In this document: positions 1 to 6,819 of the stretch, piece after piece | Position numbering within the stretch: the stretch's first letter is position 1 | Layout: every line of letters begins with the position of its first letter | Assembly: GCA_003645745.1 (NCBI GenBank) | Contig: QNCH01000043.1 | Coordinates: 1-10,058, forward strand | Direction: 5' to 3' | From: Candidatus Omnitrophota bacterium | GTDB taxonomy: Bacteria; Omnitrophota; Gorgyraeia; B26-G9 | Length of the DNA stretch: 10,058 bases | Position numbers and translations under genes: made by a program | The notes under the pieces: generated by a model | What the model was told of the DNA's origin: nothing | The model's database searches: none | The model's input: the letters and a program-made list of their open reading frames with translations, nothing else

Positions 1-211
1 CTGCCTGAGCTTTTAAAATTCTAAATATTACTTCCTGTTTTCTCAGTCCGCTGATATCGTCTAATTTTAACTCATTAGCAATCTTGCACAAGCCAGCCCC
101 GTTCATTTTTTTTAAAGTATCTATATACATATTTTTGTTTTCCTTTTTATTTTCAGTATATTTTTTTCTATCATTTCCCTGCACATTATTTACATATTTT
201 TTTGGCCGCAT
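1..211 (-). CDS. rho: Transcription termination factor Rho, N-terminal part (runs off window)
   Basis: Reading down from an ATG at 211-209, the frame is open to the window edge (about 70 codons). A strong ribosome binding site, GAGGAG at 219-224, sits 7 bases before the ATG. The first ~28 residues are Lys/Asn-rich and low in complexity. Then comes a segment running LKKMNGAGLCKIANELKLDD and on through ISGLRKQEVIFRILKAQA. This matches the Rho N-terminal helical domain, whose family pattern is 'L..m...L..iA..l.i......kkq.lIf.IL.aqa'. Rho is the hexameric RNA-dependent ATPase that ends transcription. The RNA-binding OB fold and the ATPase core lie outside the window, so the call rests on this one domain. 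The gene follows coaE by 61 bases and may share its transcript; I saw no convincing promoter in the gap. Confidence 0.85.
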   Translation of the reverse strand, partial: MRPKKYVNNVQGNDRKKYTENKKENKNMYIDTLKKMNGAGLCKIANELKLDDISGLRKQEVIFRILKAQA

Positions 212-272
212 AAACTTTCTCCTCACTTAAAATACCTTAACCTTAATTCTTAAACTAAATTTTTGTTTTATT

Positions 273-884
273 TCATAATGCTCCCTCACATAATTTTAGC
301 CAAATTTCTTTTACTTGAAATTCCAGGTCTTTTAATGTCCCCTGATTATTGAGCACATAATCAGCATATTTAAGCTTCTCGGCTAATGGCATCTGAAAGC
401 GCATTCTCTGTTTTACCTCTAAGTTTGATAATTTTTTATTTTTTACTACTCTCTTTATCTGTTCCGCTTTGTTTGCTTTAACCACAATATTCAAATCCAT
501 TTCCTGATAAAACCCTGATTCAATAAGTAATGCCGCGTCCACAACTATACATTTGTTAAAACTATTACTTTTATATTTTTTAATTTTTTCTTTAATCTTA
601 ATTAATATTTCAGGATGAACTATAGAAATTAATTTCTGCTGGTTAAGTTTGTTTTTAAAACTTTCCCGCGCTAACTTCCCGCGGTTAATCGAACCATTTA
701 AATTTAAAATCCCCATACCAAAACATCCAACTATCTTTTCATAGCACCTTGAATTTTTATAAAGCGCCTTATGCCCAAAATAATCAGCATTAATTACTTT
801 TGCGCCTAAAAGCATCAACATTTTAGCGACAGTAGTTTTACCGCTGCCCAAACTGCCGGTAATGCCCATCGTTAACATACGCAA
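273..884 (-). CDS. coaE: Dephospho-CoA kinase
   Basis: CoaE phosphorylates the 3'-hydroxyl of dephospho-CoA with ATP, the last step of coenzyme A synthesis, in the cytosol. The 203 residues match the family's usual ~200. A Walker A loop is visible at residues 10-17 (GSLGSGKT). The 'VIDAD' motif appears as VINAD at 30-34, with Asp34 kept. HPEI lies at 90-93, and a VVDAALLIESG stretch follows mid-protein, matching the family's 'D.PLL.E.g'. The C-terminal lid/helix region (RMRFQMPLAEKLKYADYVL) is also typical. Start choice: a TTG at 884-882 or an ATG at 878-876, in the same frame. AGG at 893-891 is 6 bases from the TTG and 12 from the ATG, which favours the TTG. CoaE proteins usually begin just before the 'iGlTGgiGSGKS' loop, so the ATG is equally plausible. 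The start overlaps the end of glgA by 13 or 7 bases, indicating translational coupling. Confidence 0.95.
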   Translation of the reverse strand: MRMLTMGITGSLGSGKTTVAKMLMLLGAKVINADYFGHKALYKNSRCYEKIVGCFGMGILNLNGSINRGKLARESFKNKLNQQKLISIVHPEILIKIKEKIKKYKSNSFNKCIVVDAALLIESGFYQEMDLNIVVKANKAEQIKRVVKNKKLSNLEVKQRMRFQMPLAEKLKYADYVLNNQGTLKDLEFQVKEIWLKLCEGAL

Positions 885-2311
885 CTTTTACCTGTAAGGT
901 GTGTATATAAGCGCAGATACTGTTTAGCTGGCGCATCCCATGAAAAATCAGCCAGCATTGCGCGCATAACTAATTTAGGCCAGGCTTGTTTATCTTTATA
1001 CACTTTTAACGCGCGTTTTATCACTAAAACCAATGCCCTTGGGGTATATCCTTTAAAAACAAAACCATTGCCACGGCCTGCTGATGCTTTATAATCAAAG
1101 ACTGTATCCGCAAGCCCGCCTGTTTTGCGCACGATAGGAATTGTTCCGAATTTAAGGCTAATCATCTGTCCCAATCCACATGGTTCATAACGCGAAGGCA
1201 TAACAAACATATCTGAGCCCGCATAGATATGGTAAGCTAACTGCGAAGCAAATTTTAAATTAACTGCAAAATTGTCATACCTTAAACTTAAATCCTGAAA
1301 AATTTGATCATAATACTGATCTCCTGTGCCTAAAAGAACAACCTGTAAATCTAACAGGCAAATCTGCGGGATACTTTCCGCGAAAATATCTAAGCCTTTC
1401 TGGCTTGCTAACCTGGTAACTATGCCTAAAACAGGAATCTGAGGTTTCTGCGGCAAATTCTGCATACATTGCAATTTTGTCTTATTTACATATTTGTCCT
1501 GAAGATTTTTAATACTATAATTTTGGGCAATTGCCTGATTATGCACAGGGTCCCATTGCTCATAATTTATGCCGTTTAATATGCCGAAAATATCTTTTTT
1601 CCTGCCCCTCAACACTCCTTCAAGGCCGCAGCCAAACTCAACAGTCTGGATTTCTTTTGCATACGTAGGGCTTACAGTAGTAATTTTATCGGCAAATAAT
1701 ATACCGCCTTTTAAAAGATTAATCCGTCCATAAAATTCAAGCCCTGATACGGAAAAAAATTCTTTTTTAAGACCGGTAACGGAAAACTGCTCTGCAGGAA
1801 AAACTCCCTGATATCCCAGGTTATGGATTGTAAATACTGTTTTTATATTTTTGTAAAAACAATCATCGGAATAAAACGCTTTTAAATAAACAGGAATAAG
1901 CGCTGTATGCCAGTCATTGCAATGGATAATATCAGGCTTAAAATTCAGCCTTTTAATTAAACGCAAAGTTTCCAAACAGTAATAAACAAAACGCTCTAGA
2001 TTATCAGCAAAATCTACGCCATTATGCTGATACAATCCATGCCTGTCAAAATACCGCGGATGCTCAATAAAATAAACTTCTGTATTTTCGCCTATAGTTG
2101 TGGAATAAATATTTGTGCCGATTTTTTCTACCTCAAATCCCTCTAAACACAAATCACGGTAATAAGGCAAAACTATTTTTACATTAATTCCGTATTTTGA
2201 TAAAGCCAGAGGAAATGTTCCTGCCACATCAGCCAGCCCTCCTGTTTTTATAAAAGGCACAACTTCTGAAGCGCAGAATAATAAATCAATTTTTTTCTCT
2301 TGTCCGCCCAT
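872..2311 (-). CDS. glgA: Glycogen synthase (ADP-glucose type, GT5)
   Basis: Transfers glucose from ADP-glucose to the growing alpha-1,4-glucan chain during glycogen synthesis. At 479 residues it is the normal bacterial GlgA length. The N-terminal GT5 domain carries KTGGLADV at residues 22-29 (substrate-binding Lys22). It also has HCNDWHT at 130-136 and TIHNLGYQG at 161-169, with the conserved His163. The C-terminal Rossmann domain begins near 290. It has the donor-phosphate pair Arg300 and Lys305 (TRLASQKGLD), RYEPCGLGQ at 374-382 with catalytic Glu376, and the second KTGGL at 396-400. All key residues are present, so the enzyme should be active. The ATG at 2311 shares one base with the polA stop (TAATG). 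GGAGAG at about 2322-2327 serves as ribosome binding site inside the polA end. No other glycogen gene (glgB, glgC) is in the window. Confidence 0.97.
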   Translation of the reverse strand: MGGQEKKIDLLFCASEVVPFIKTGGLADVAGTFPLALSKYGINVKIVLPYYRDLCLEGFEVEKIGTNIYSTTIGENTEVYFIEHPRYFDRHGLYQHNGVDFADNLERFVYYCLETLRLIKRLNFKPDIIHCNDWHTALIPVYLKAFYSDDCFYKNIKTVFTIHNLGYQGVFPAEQFSVTGLKKEFFSVSGLEFYGRINLLKGGILFADKITTVSPTYAKEIQTVEFGCGLEGVLRGRKKDIFGILNGINYEQWDPVHNQAIAQNYSIKNLQDKYVNKTKLQCMQNLPQKPQIPVLGIVTRLASQKGLDIFAESIPQICLLDLQVVLLGTGDQYYDQIFQDLSLRYDNFAVNLKFASQLAYHIYAGSDMFVMPSRYEPCGLGQMISLKFGTIPIVRKTGGLADTVFDYKASAGRGNGFVFKGYTPRALVLVIKRALKVYKDKQAWPKLVMRAMLADFSWDAPAKQYLRLYTHLTGKSCVC

Positions 2312-4875
2312 TATTTACTATCTCTCCAATTACGGCCTTGTTTTAAAGTAATTTTAATTGGCACAGAAAGTTCTAAAACATTTTCCATTTCCCGCTGAAC
2401 TATTTGCCTTACCTTTGAAAGCTCTGAATCAGGTACATCAAAAACAAGCTCATCATGCACTTGTATGGCCATTACTGATTGCAAATCCTGCTCTTTAAAA
2501 ATATTGTGTATTTTAATCATCGCTATTTTAATCAGATCCGCAGCAGTACCCTGAATCGGCGTATTCATTGCCGCACGTTCAGAGAAACTTCTCTGCATTG
2601 AATTTTTTGAATTAATTTGCGGGATATAACGCCTGCGGCCAAGTAAAGTAGTTACATACCCTTTTAATTGCGCCTGTTTTATTTGCTCCTGCATATAGTT
2701 TTTTACGCCAGGATAACGTTTAAAATATTCCGCGATAAACACTTTAGCTTCAGCAACACTCACTCTAATATCCTTTGCCAGAGACTGCGGCCCCATTCCA
2801 TAAATAATACCAAAATTAATCCGTTTAGCATGGCCGCGCATATCTTTAGAAACACAATGCCGCTCAACCCCAAAGATTAAAGCCGCAGTAAAAATATGAA
2901 TATCTAAATCATGGTTAAAAGCAGTAATTAAGTTTTCATCCTGAGAAAGATGCGCTAAAACACGCAGTTCAATCTGAGAATAATCCGCAGAAACAAGCCA
3001 ATGCTCGGGAGAACCGGCAACAAATGCTTCCCTGATCTGAGCTCCTGTTTCTGTCTTTACCGGGATATTCTGCAAATTAGGAGTACTTGAACTTAAACGG
3101 CCTGTTGCAGTAACCGCCTGATTAAATGATGTATGCAGCTTACACGTATTCCTGTCAGCTAATTCCAGCAAGCCGCTGATATAAGTTGATTTTAATTTTG
3201 CAAGTTCCCTGTATTCTAAAACCAATTTAGGCAAACTATGCTCTTGCGCCAAACGCGCTAAAACTTCCCCATCAGTTGACGGCCCGCTTTTCCCTTTTTT
3301 TAACACAGGCATTTTCAAATTTTTAAAAAGAACCTCACCCAATTGTTTCGGCGAATTTATATTAAACTCAAAACCGCTGGTTTCATAAATTTTAGCAGTT
3401 AAATGTTTTAATTTTTTATCTATATGTGTATTAAGAACATTTAAAATTTCTGGATTAATCTTAATCCCGGCAATCTGCATACAGGATAATACTTTAATCA
3501 GAGGCATTTCCACATTGCAAAACAAATCCCATAATTGTTTTTCTTTTAACTCTGCTGCAAGCACAGATTTAAGATTAAACTGCTCAATCGCCAGAATATT
3601 ACTATTTGCATTCCGTGCCATATAAGCGGAAAAAATACTGGCAAACCCTTTACGCGTAAACCCGGGGTTGAGTAAATAATCAGCAATCATAAAGTCAAAA
3701 AACGGGCACTCAAGATGTATTCCTGCTTTAGCAAATAAACCACAAGAAGTTTTTAAATCATAGCCAATTTTAAGAATATCTGTATTGCCAAAAATTTTGT
3801 TTAAACATTCCGCGCAATCTTCAATCCTCAAATTACTACTAATTATAAAACGAAAAATTTTTTCACTACTGTCATTTAAATCAAAACCAACAATATTATA
3901 TTTTTCATCTGTGCGCACAAATAACGATATTATGCTTATTTTCTCTAATCCTTGAGTGAAATCAGGCAGTTGTTCTTTTACACTAATTGTAATTACGGAA
4001 ATTCCATCAGGCTCATCAGGAGTACTTTTATCTAAATTAGCCAAAAAGTGTTTAAATCCAAGTTCCTGAAAAATTATTTTTAATTCAGGGATGTTTTCCT
4101 CTGTATTTTGTAATTGTTTTAAATCTATAGGGAGAGAAACATTCTCACAAATACAAACCAATTCTTTACACTGCTCTGCCTGCTGGGAAAAAGAAGCCAG
4201 AGCTTTACGCGTTTTTTCTGATTTTATCTCTTTGTTACTCGCTAAAATTTCTTCTAAACAAGAAAATTGCCCCAGCAAATCAGCTGCTGTTTTTGGGCCA
4301 ATGCCAGGAACGCCTGGGATATTGTCCGCGCTATCCCCGGTTAAAGCCAAAAAGTCTGCAAATTGTTCAGGAAGAATATGATAAAGTTCTAAAACTTTAT
4401 CTCTGTCAATAATTTCATTTTTTTGAGGATTATAAATTTTAACATATTTATCAACTAATTGCAAGAGGTCTTTATCAGGGCTGGCAATTAAGATATTAAT
4501 ACTTTCCTTAAATTTATATGCCAGGCTGGCAATTAAGTCATCTGCTTCATAACCTTGTTTTTCAAAAAACGGCACATTATAAGCAGAAACTATTTTTTTT
4601 ATTATCGGGACCTGAACCTGCAAATCATCCGGCATAGGCTTACGCTGTGCCTTGTAATCAGCATATTTTTTATGCCTGAATGTCTGGCCTTTGACATCAA
4701 AACAAACGGCTAAATAATCAACTCCATGCTTAGCTTTTAACTTGCTAAGCATACTTGTAAAACCATATACAGCCCCTATTGGCTGGCCATTAGGCGCGCT
4801 TAAATTGCCTAAAGCATAATATGCCCGGTAATAATAAGCATTGCCGTCAACAATGTATAATTTTTTTCTTTGCAT
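2311..4875 (-). CDS. polA: DNA polymerase I (5' nuclease active, 3'-5' exonuclease domain degenerate)
   Basis: Repair and Okazaki-fragment polymerase, 854 residues. The 5'-3' nuclease domain (about 1-290) looks complete. It has YIVDGNAYYYRAYYAL with Asp10, FD at 59-60, YEADD at 109-113, SPDKDLLQL at 132-140, and GDSADNIPG followed by the helix-hairpin-helix GVPGIGPKTA near 180-197. The middle domain (about 292-450) aligns to the proofreading exonuclease but has lost its metal ligands. The DxE of motif I reads SLF (317-319), the Exo II Asp is Ser377, and the YxxxD motif is replaced by LAAELKEK. The polymerase domain is intact: motif A SADYSQIELR (Asp631), motif B with Arg680, Lys684, Phe688 and Tyr692, and motif C QVHDELVF (Asp808, Glu809). 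Loss of proofreading is common in this family (Taq and Bacillus enzymes). The gene starts at ATG 4875 without a clear Shine-Dalgarno and leads a packed polA-glgA-coaE group. Confidence 0.98.
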   Translation of the reverse strand: MQRKKLYIVDGNAYYYRAYYALGNLSAPNGQPIGAVYGFTSMLSKLKAKHGVDYLAVCFDVKGQTFRHKKYADYKAQRKPMPDDLQVQVPIIKKIVSAYNVPFFEKQGYEADDLIASLAYKFKESINILIASPDKDLLQLVDKYVKIYNPQKNEIIDRDKVLELYHILPEQFADFLALTGDSADNIPGVPGIGPKTAADLLGQFSCLEEILASNKEIKSEKTRKALASFSQQAEQCKELVCICENVSLPIDLKQLQNTEENIPELKIIFQELGFKHFLANLDKSTPDEPDGISVITISVKEQLPDFTQGLEKISIISLFVRTDEKYNIVGFDLNDSSEKIFRFIISSNLRIEDCAECLNKIFGNTDILKIGYDLKTSCGLFAKAGIHLECPFFDFMIADYLLNPGFTRKGFASIFSAYMARNANSNILAIEQFNLKSVLAAELKEKQLWDLFCNVEMPLIKVLSCMQIAGIKINPEILNVLNTHIDKKLKHLTAKIYETSGFEFNINSPKQLGEVLFKNLKMPVLKKGKSGPSTDGEVLARLAQEHSLPKLVLEYRELAKLKSTYISGLLELADRNTCKLHTSFNQAVTATGRLSSSTPNLQNIPVKTETGAQIREAFVAGSPEHWLVSADYSQIELRVLAHLSQDENLITAFNHDLDIHIFTAALIFGVERHCVSKDMRGHAKRINFGIIYGMGPQSLAKDIRVSVAEAKVFIAEYFKRYPGVKNYMQEQIKQAQLKGYVTTLLGRRRYIPQINSKNSMQRSFSERAAMNTPIQGTAADLIKIAMIKIHNIFKEQDLQSVMAIQVHDELVFDVPDSELSKVRQIVQREMENVLELSVPIKITLKQGRNWRDSK

Positions 4876-5040
4876 AACAAAAATATATTAAATTAATTAA
4901 AAGAGAAGTGTATCCTACATTTGAGTATATATCTGTAGATTACAAGTTGTAGAATATCAGTGCAGTAATATCTAATGCGCCAAATTTTTAAGCCTCAAAT
5001 AAAACGATATCCCTACGCATATTTTTTTAGTGCTTAGCAA
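4876..5040 (-). other. Probable 5' leader of the polA operon
   Basis: This is the stretch between the predicted promoter and the polA ATG, about 165 bases if that promoter is used. It is AT-rich, with no obvious ribosome binding site directly before polA. It holds a small palindrome, TACAACTTGTA (4941-4951), and a decayed element end at 4911-4929. I recognise no known riboswitch or leader-peptide class. Confidence 0.35.
4911..4929 (+). repeat. Decayed terminal-repeat fragment of the dispersed element
   Basis: The stretch tatcctacatttgagtata resembles the element's outer end (acctattacgtttgagtata), with small deletions. The last eleven bases (tttgagtata plus one) match. No partner end in the opposite orientation was found nearby, so it appears to be a solo remnant. 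It lies inside the presumed polA leader. Confidence 0.4.
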
Positions 5041-5047
5041 TATTAGT

Positions 5048-5076
5048 ACTATAGCATAAACAAAAATTTTATGCAA
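5048..5076 (-). promoter_or_regulatory. Predicted sigma70-type promoter for polA-glgA-coaE
   Basis: On the minus strand a TATAGT -10 box (5053-5048) is preceded by TGC, giving an extended -10 (TGCTATAGT). A weak -35, TTGCAT (5076-5071), lies exactly 17 bases upstream. Transcription would begin near 5041 and run toward polA at 4875. The box similarity and spacing are seen directly; use as a promoter is inferred. Confidence 0.5.
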
Positions 5077-5148
5077 GGCCATAACGAAATTAGGGTGCAT
5101 CCCCGCATTTGTAAACCCCCTATTGACAATATGACTGTTATTTTGCAG

Positions 5149-5168
5149 ACCTATTACGTTTGAGTATA
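5149..5168 (+). repeat. Solo terminal-repeat fragment overlapping the PEP-CTERM stop codon
   Basis: Twenty bases (acctattacgtttgagtata) are identical to the right outer end of the complete element at 6599-6618. The matching opposite end is not found nearby, so this is a fragment or a one-ended remnant. On the minus strand its first bases, TATACTCAAACGTAA, encode the last four residues (YTQT) and the TAA stop of the surface-protein gene. Confidence 0.75.
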
Positions 5169-6212
5169 TCTGTTGTTGGAAATAGAAGGGCACCAGAATA
5201 TGCAAAATATCCCGCTCAAAAACATGAGAATGGTTGAAGGTTCAGGGATAACAGCACCATAAATATCCGCTGTTCCATTACGATAATCCTGCCAAACAAC
5301 CATATTCCCATGTATAGCTGGATTTAATTGATTGGATAAATCACTTGTTACTTGAAACTCTTGACACGTTTTCATGTCATAAGCAAAAATATCCCAGTTA
5401 CCATTCCGATTATCTTCCCAGACAAGAATATTTTCCCAAACAAAAAAATTATTTTTTTGAGCAGACAAAATACCAGTATCTGTAATTTGAAATAAAGAGT
5501 CGTCTTCTAAATTATAGGCCTTAACTTCAGAATAAAAGCCAGAACTGCCAGCGATATTTTCAATCCACATAATGTTTTCATCATTGATAACAACATCTTG
5601 TTTGGCCGAGTCGCTGTTCGTTAATTCTCTTCTTTCTTGAGTAGTCAAGTTATACTGTGTAATTGTTTGCTGATTAGATGTGTCGGAGATCCACGCAACA
5701 TTCTCCCCCCCCCAATAATCAGGTCTTTTATTTCCTAAAGAAAAAACATCATCTATAATACATTCGATATTACCTGATAAGTCATGTAAAAATATTTTAT
5801 TATGACCAGAATCATACCTAATAAACTTGTTTCCAAACAATTTGGAATCTCCGAACACATCTCTTGATAATTCAGTTGTATCACGCAAAACAATATTATA
5901 TAATTTTGGAGTATATGTTGTAGTGCTAGTAGTACCCCCTCCGCTTCCACCTCCAGCACCTGAAGAACTCTTCGTACGTTGTCCATAAAGGATATTATTA
6001 TTATAAATTGAAAAATAATCTGTACGATGCTCTACTGAAGATGTAGACCCCCAAGACGGACCACCACGACTTTGAGGAATCAGATAATATTTTTCAAAGG
6101 TTTGTACATTGTATACAACTGTTCGAGACCTAAATACTGACCAAGGGCCAAGGAATGGGCACATCTCATCATAAACAAGAGTATCTCCATAAATTAATAA
6201 TTCCGAATTCAC
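5154..6212 (-). CDS. PEP-CTERM sorted surface protein with beta-propeller-like repeats
   Basis: The open frame of 352 codons starts at a GTG (6212), but the true N-terminus probably lies upstream (see 6213-6316). Near the C-terminus IPEPSTILMFLSG begins at residue 322, with the PEP motif at 323-325, followed by a hydrophobic segment (~327-340). This is the PEP-CTERM sorting signal, recognised by exosortase in EPS-producing diderms. The usual Arg/Lys-rich tail is missing: the protein ends CPSISNNRYTQT, and YTQT comes from a repeat fragment. Repeated 'ILVWEDNRNGNWDIFAYDM' and 'MVVWQDYRNGTADIYGA' units (~262-319), with weaker ones earlier (VAWISD, IMWIEN), are the TolB/WD40-like propeller strands common in secreted proteins. 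A Gly/Ser/Thr-rich linker lies at 82-101. No exosortase or polysaccharide genes are in the window. Its ligand is unknown. The frame defect and altered tail leave open whether it is functional. Confidence 0.8.
   Translation of the reverse strand: MNSELLIYGDTLVYDEMCPFLGPWSVFRSRTVVYNVQTFEKYYLIPQSRGGPSWGSTSSVEHRTDYFSIYNNNILYGQRTKSSSGAGGGSGGGTTSTTTYTPKLYNIVLRDTTELSRDVFGDSKLFGNKFIRYDSGHNKIFLHDLSGNIECIIDDVFSLGNKRPDYWGGENVAWISDTSNQQTITQYNLTTQERRELTNSDSAKQDVVINDENIMWIENIAGSSGFYSEVKAYNLEDDSLFQITDTGILSAQKNNFFVWENILVWEDNRNGNWDIFAYDMKTCQEFQVTSDLSNQLNPAIHGNMVVWQDYRNGTADIYGAVIPEPSTILMFLSGIFCIFWCPSISNNRYTQT
5705..5713 (-). repeat. G9 homopolymer tract inside the PEP-CTERM gene
   Basis: Nine consecutive C on the plus strand read as G9 on the coding strand, encoding Trp167-Gly-Gly-Glu170. 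A gain or loss of one base would shift the frame and remove the sorting signal. Runs like this are unusual in AT-rich coding sequence and are classic slippage sites. Confidence 0.8.
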
Positions 6213-6316
6213 AGAAGAATTTGTATCTATCTGGAACTCATTGAAAGCATAAATGTAGGATTGCGAAAAGAAAAATAATACAAAAAAACATATACAATTG
6301 TTAAACTTTTAAACAT
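6213..6316 (-). other. Frameshifted 5' end (start codon and signal peptide) of the PEP-CTERM gene
   Basis: An ATG at 6316-6314 follows a GAGGGGG ribosome binding site by three bases and opens MFKSLTIVYVF, but this frame soon ends. The frame of the main protein, read upstream of its GTG, encodes VLFFFSQSYIYAFNEF, the rest of a signal peptide, with no start codon before an upstream TAA. The two frames join exactly if the A7 run at 6282-6288 (T7 on the coding strand) had one more base. That gives MFKSLTIVYVFFVLFFFSQS..., a convincing Sec signal peptide. The gene is therefore off by -1 at a homopolymer, through mutation, phase variation or assembly error. Confidence 0.7.
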
Positions 6317-6445
6317 AATCCCCCTCTCATAATAAATTAGATTCCCTACAGGATAATTTTAATAATTTCCTTTTAAATCGCCCGGCCAACAAAAACATAA
6401 TTTTGCAAAGGAGTTGAGAACTGCTTAATTTGCAACTACCATTTA

Positions 6446-6473
6446 TTTATACTCCAACGTAATAGGTTTGTAA
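6446..6473 (-). promoter_or_regulatory. Possible outward promoter in the element's end, facing the PEP-CTERM gene
   Basis: On the minus strand the element's left end reads TTACAA (6473-6468), then 16 bases, then TATAAA (6451-6446). This looks like a weak -35 and a good -10. It points toward the PEP-CTERM start about 130 bases downstream. The resemblance may be chance in AT-rich DNA. Confidence 0.3.
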
Positions 6474-6618
6474 AATTTAGGCGTTTCCTTGTGCCCTAGA
6501 TTGGAACGTTTTGATTGAGACAAACCGCAGGCACAACTCGCTGCGTTGAGGTAAGAACGTTTCAAGATGCGGTGCAGGGGAACGTCATAAGATTACAAAC
6601 CTATTACGTTTGAGTATA
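6448..6618 (+). mobile_element. Complete MITE-like palindromic element, 171 bp
   Basis: The ends form a 26-bp terminal inverted repeat (6448-6473 and 6593-6618) with one mismatch. It begins TATACTCmAACGTAATAGGT and ends in TTTGTAA. No coding frame is present, so it cannot move itself. Beyond the terminal repeats the two arms still pair. In 6480-6512 against 6554-6586, 22 of 33 positions are Watson-Crick pairs, 8 are G-T (G-U) wobbles on the plus strand, and 3 are mismatches. The apex has CGCAG (6526-6530) paired with CTGCG (6541-6545) around a 10-base loop. A second, inverted copy begins at 9923. The TA-rich outer bases suggest a TA-target transposase of the IS630/Tc1-mariner kind, but no clear longer target duplication is visible. 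In architecture it resembles ERIC or other foldback intergenic repeats. Confidence 0.85.
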
Positions 6619-6634
6619 ATACAAAGCCCTAAAA

Positions 6635-6663
6635 TTATATGCTATTTTAATAATAGCATATAA
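6635..6663 (-). terminator. Hairpin followed by TTTT, possible terminator for the LptD-like gene
   Basis: Perfect 12-bp arms ttatatgctatt and aatagcatataa (6635-6646, 6652-6663) enclose a 5-base loop. On the minus strand the stem is followed by TTTTAGGG. The stem is weak because it is AT-rich, and the T run is short. It sits between the LptD-like gene and the PEP-CTERM gene, where a minus-strand terminator would be expected. Confidence 0.35.
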
Positions 6664-6788
6664 CTACAAATTTTGCAAATTTTTTTGCTTTTGAATTTAT
6701 TTAATTCCATTCGTCTTTTTCTTGTTTCAAAAAAAAAACAGAACTCAGGAGTCAAAATTCAAAATAGAAGACAAATAGGCTTCTAACC

Positions 6789-6819
6789 TGAATATTTTAT
6801 GCTTTATATAAAATATTCA
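6789..6819. repeat. Perfect AT-rich inverted repeat
   Basis: Twelve-base arms, tgaatattttat (6789-6800) and ataaaatattca (6808-6819), surround a 7-base loop. No T run follows on the minus strand, so a terminator role is not supported. It could be a protein-binding site or a structured part of a transcript. Confidence 0.55.

Noticed and set aside
2668..2880. Plus-strand frame opposite polA
   Set aside because: Antisense to the conserved polymerase motifs; no supporting signals.
4091..4381. Plus-strand frame opposite the polA nuclease domain
   Set aside because: Antisense shadow of a well-conserved gene; no recognisable protein features.
4972..5205. 77-codon minus-strand frame between polA and the PEP-CTERM gene
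   Set aside because: It overlaps the PEP-CTERM 3' end in another frame, contains the predicted promoter and a repeat fragment, and has no ribosome binding site. It is most likely chance.
5753..5986. Minus-strand frame inside the PEP-CTERM gene
   Set aside because: Alternate-frame shadow of the Gly/Ser-rich coding region, with no domain or ribosome binding site.
6331..6447. Possible sigma54 promoter or c-di-GMP riboswitch upstream of the PEP-CTERM gene
   Set aside because: No GG-N10-GC pair at proper spacing and no conserved GEMM core could be found.
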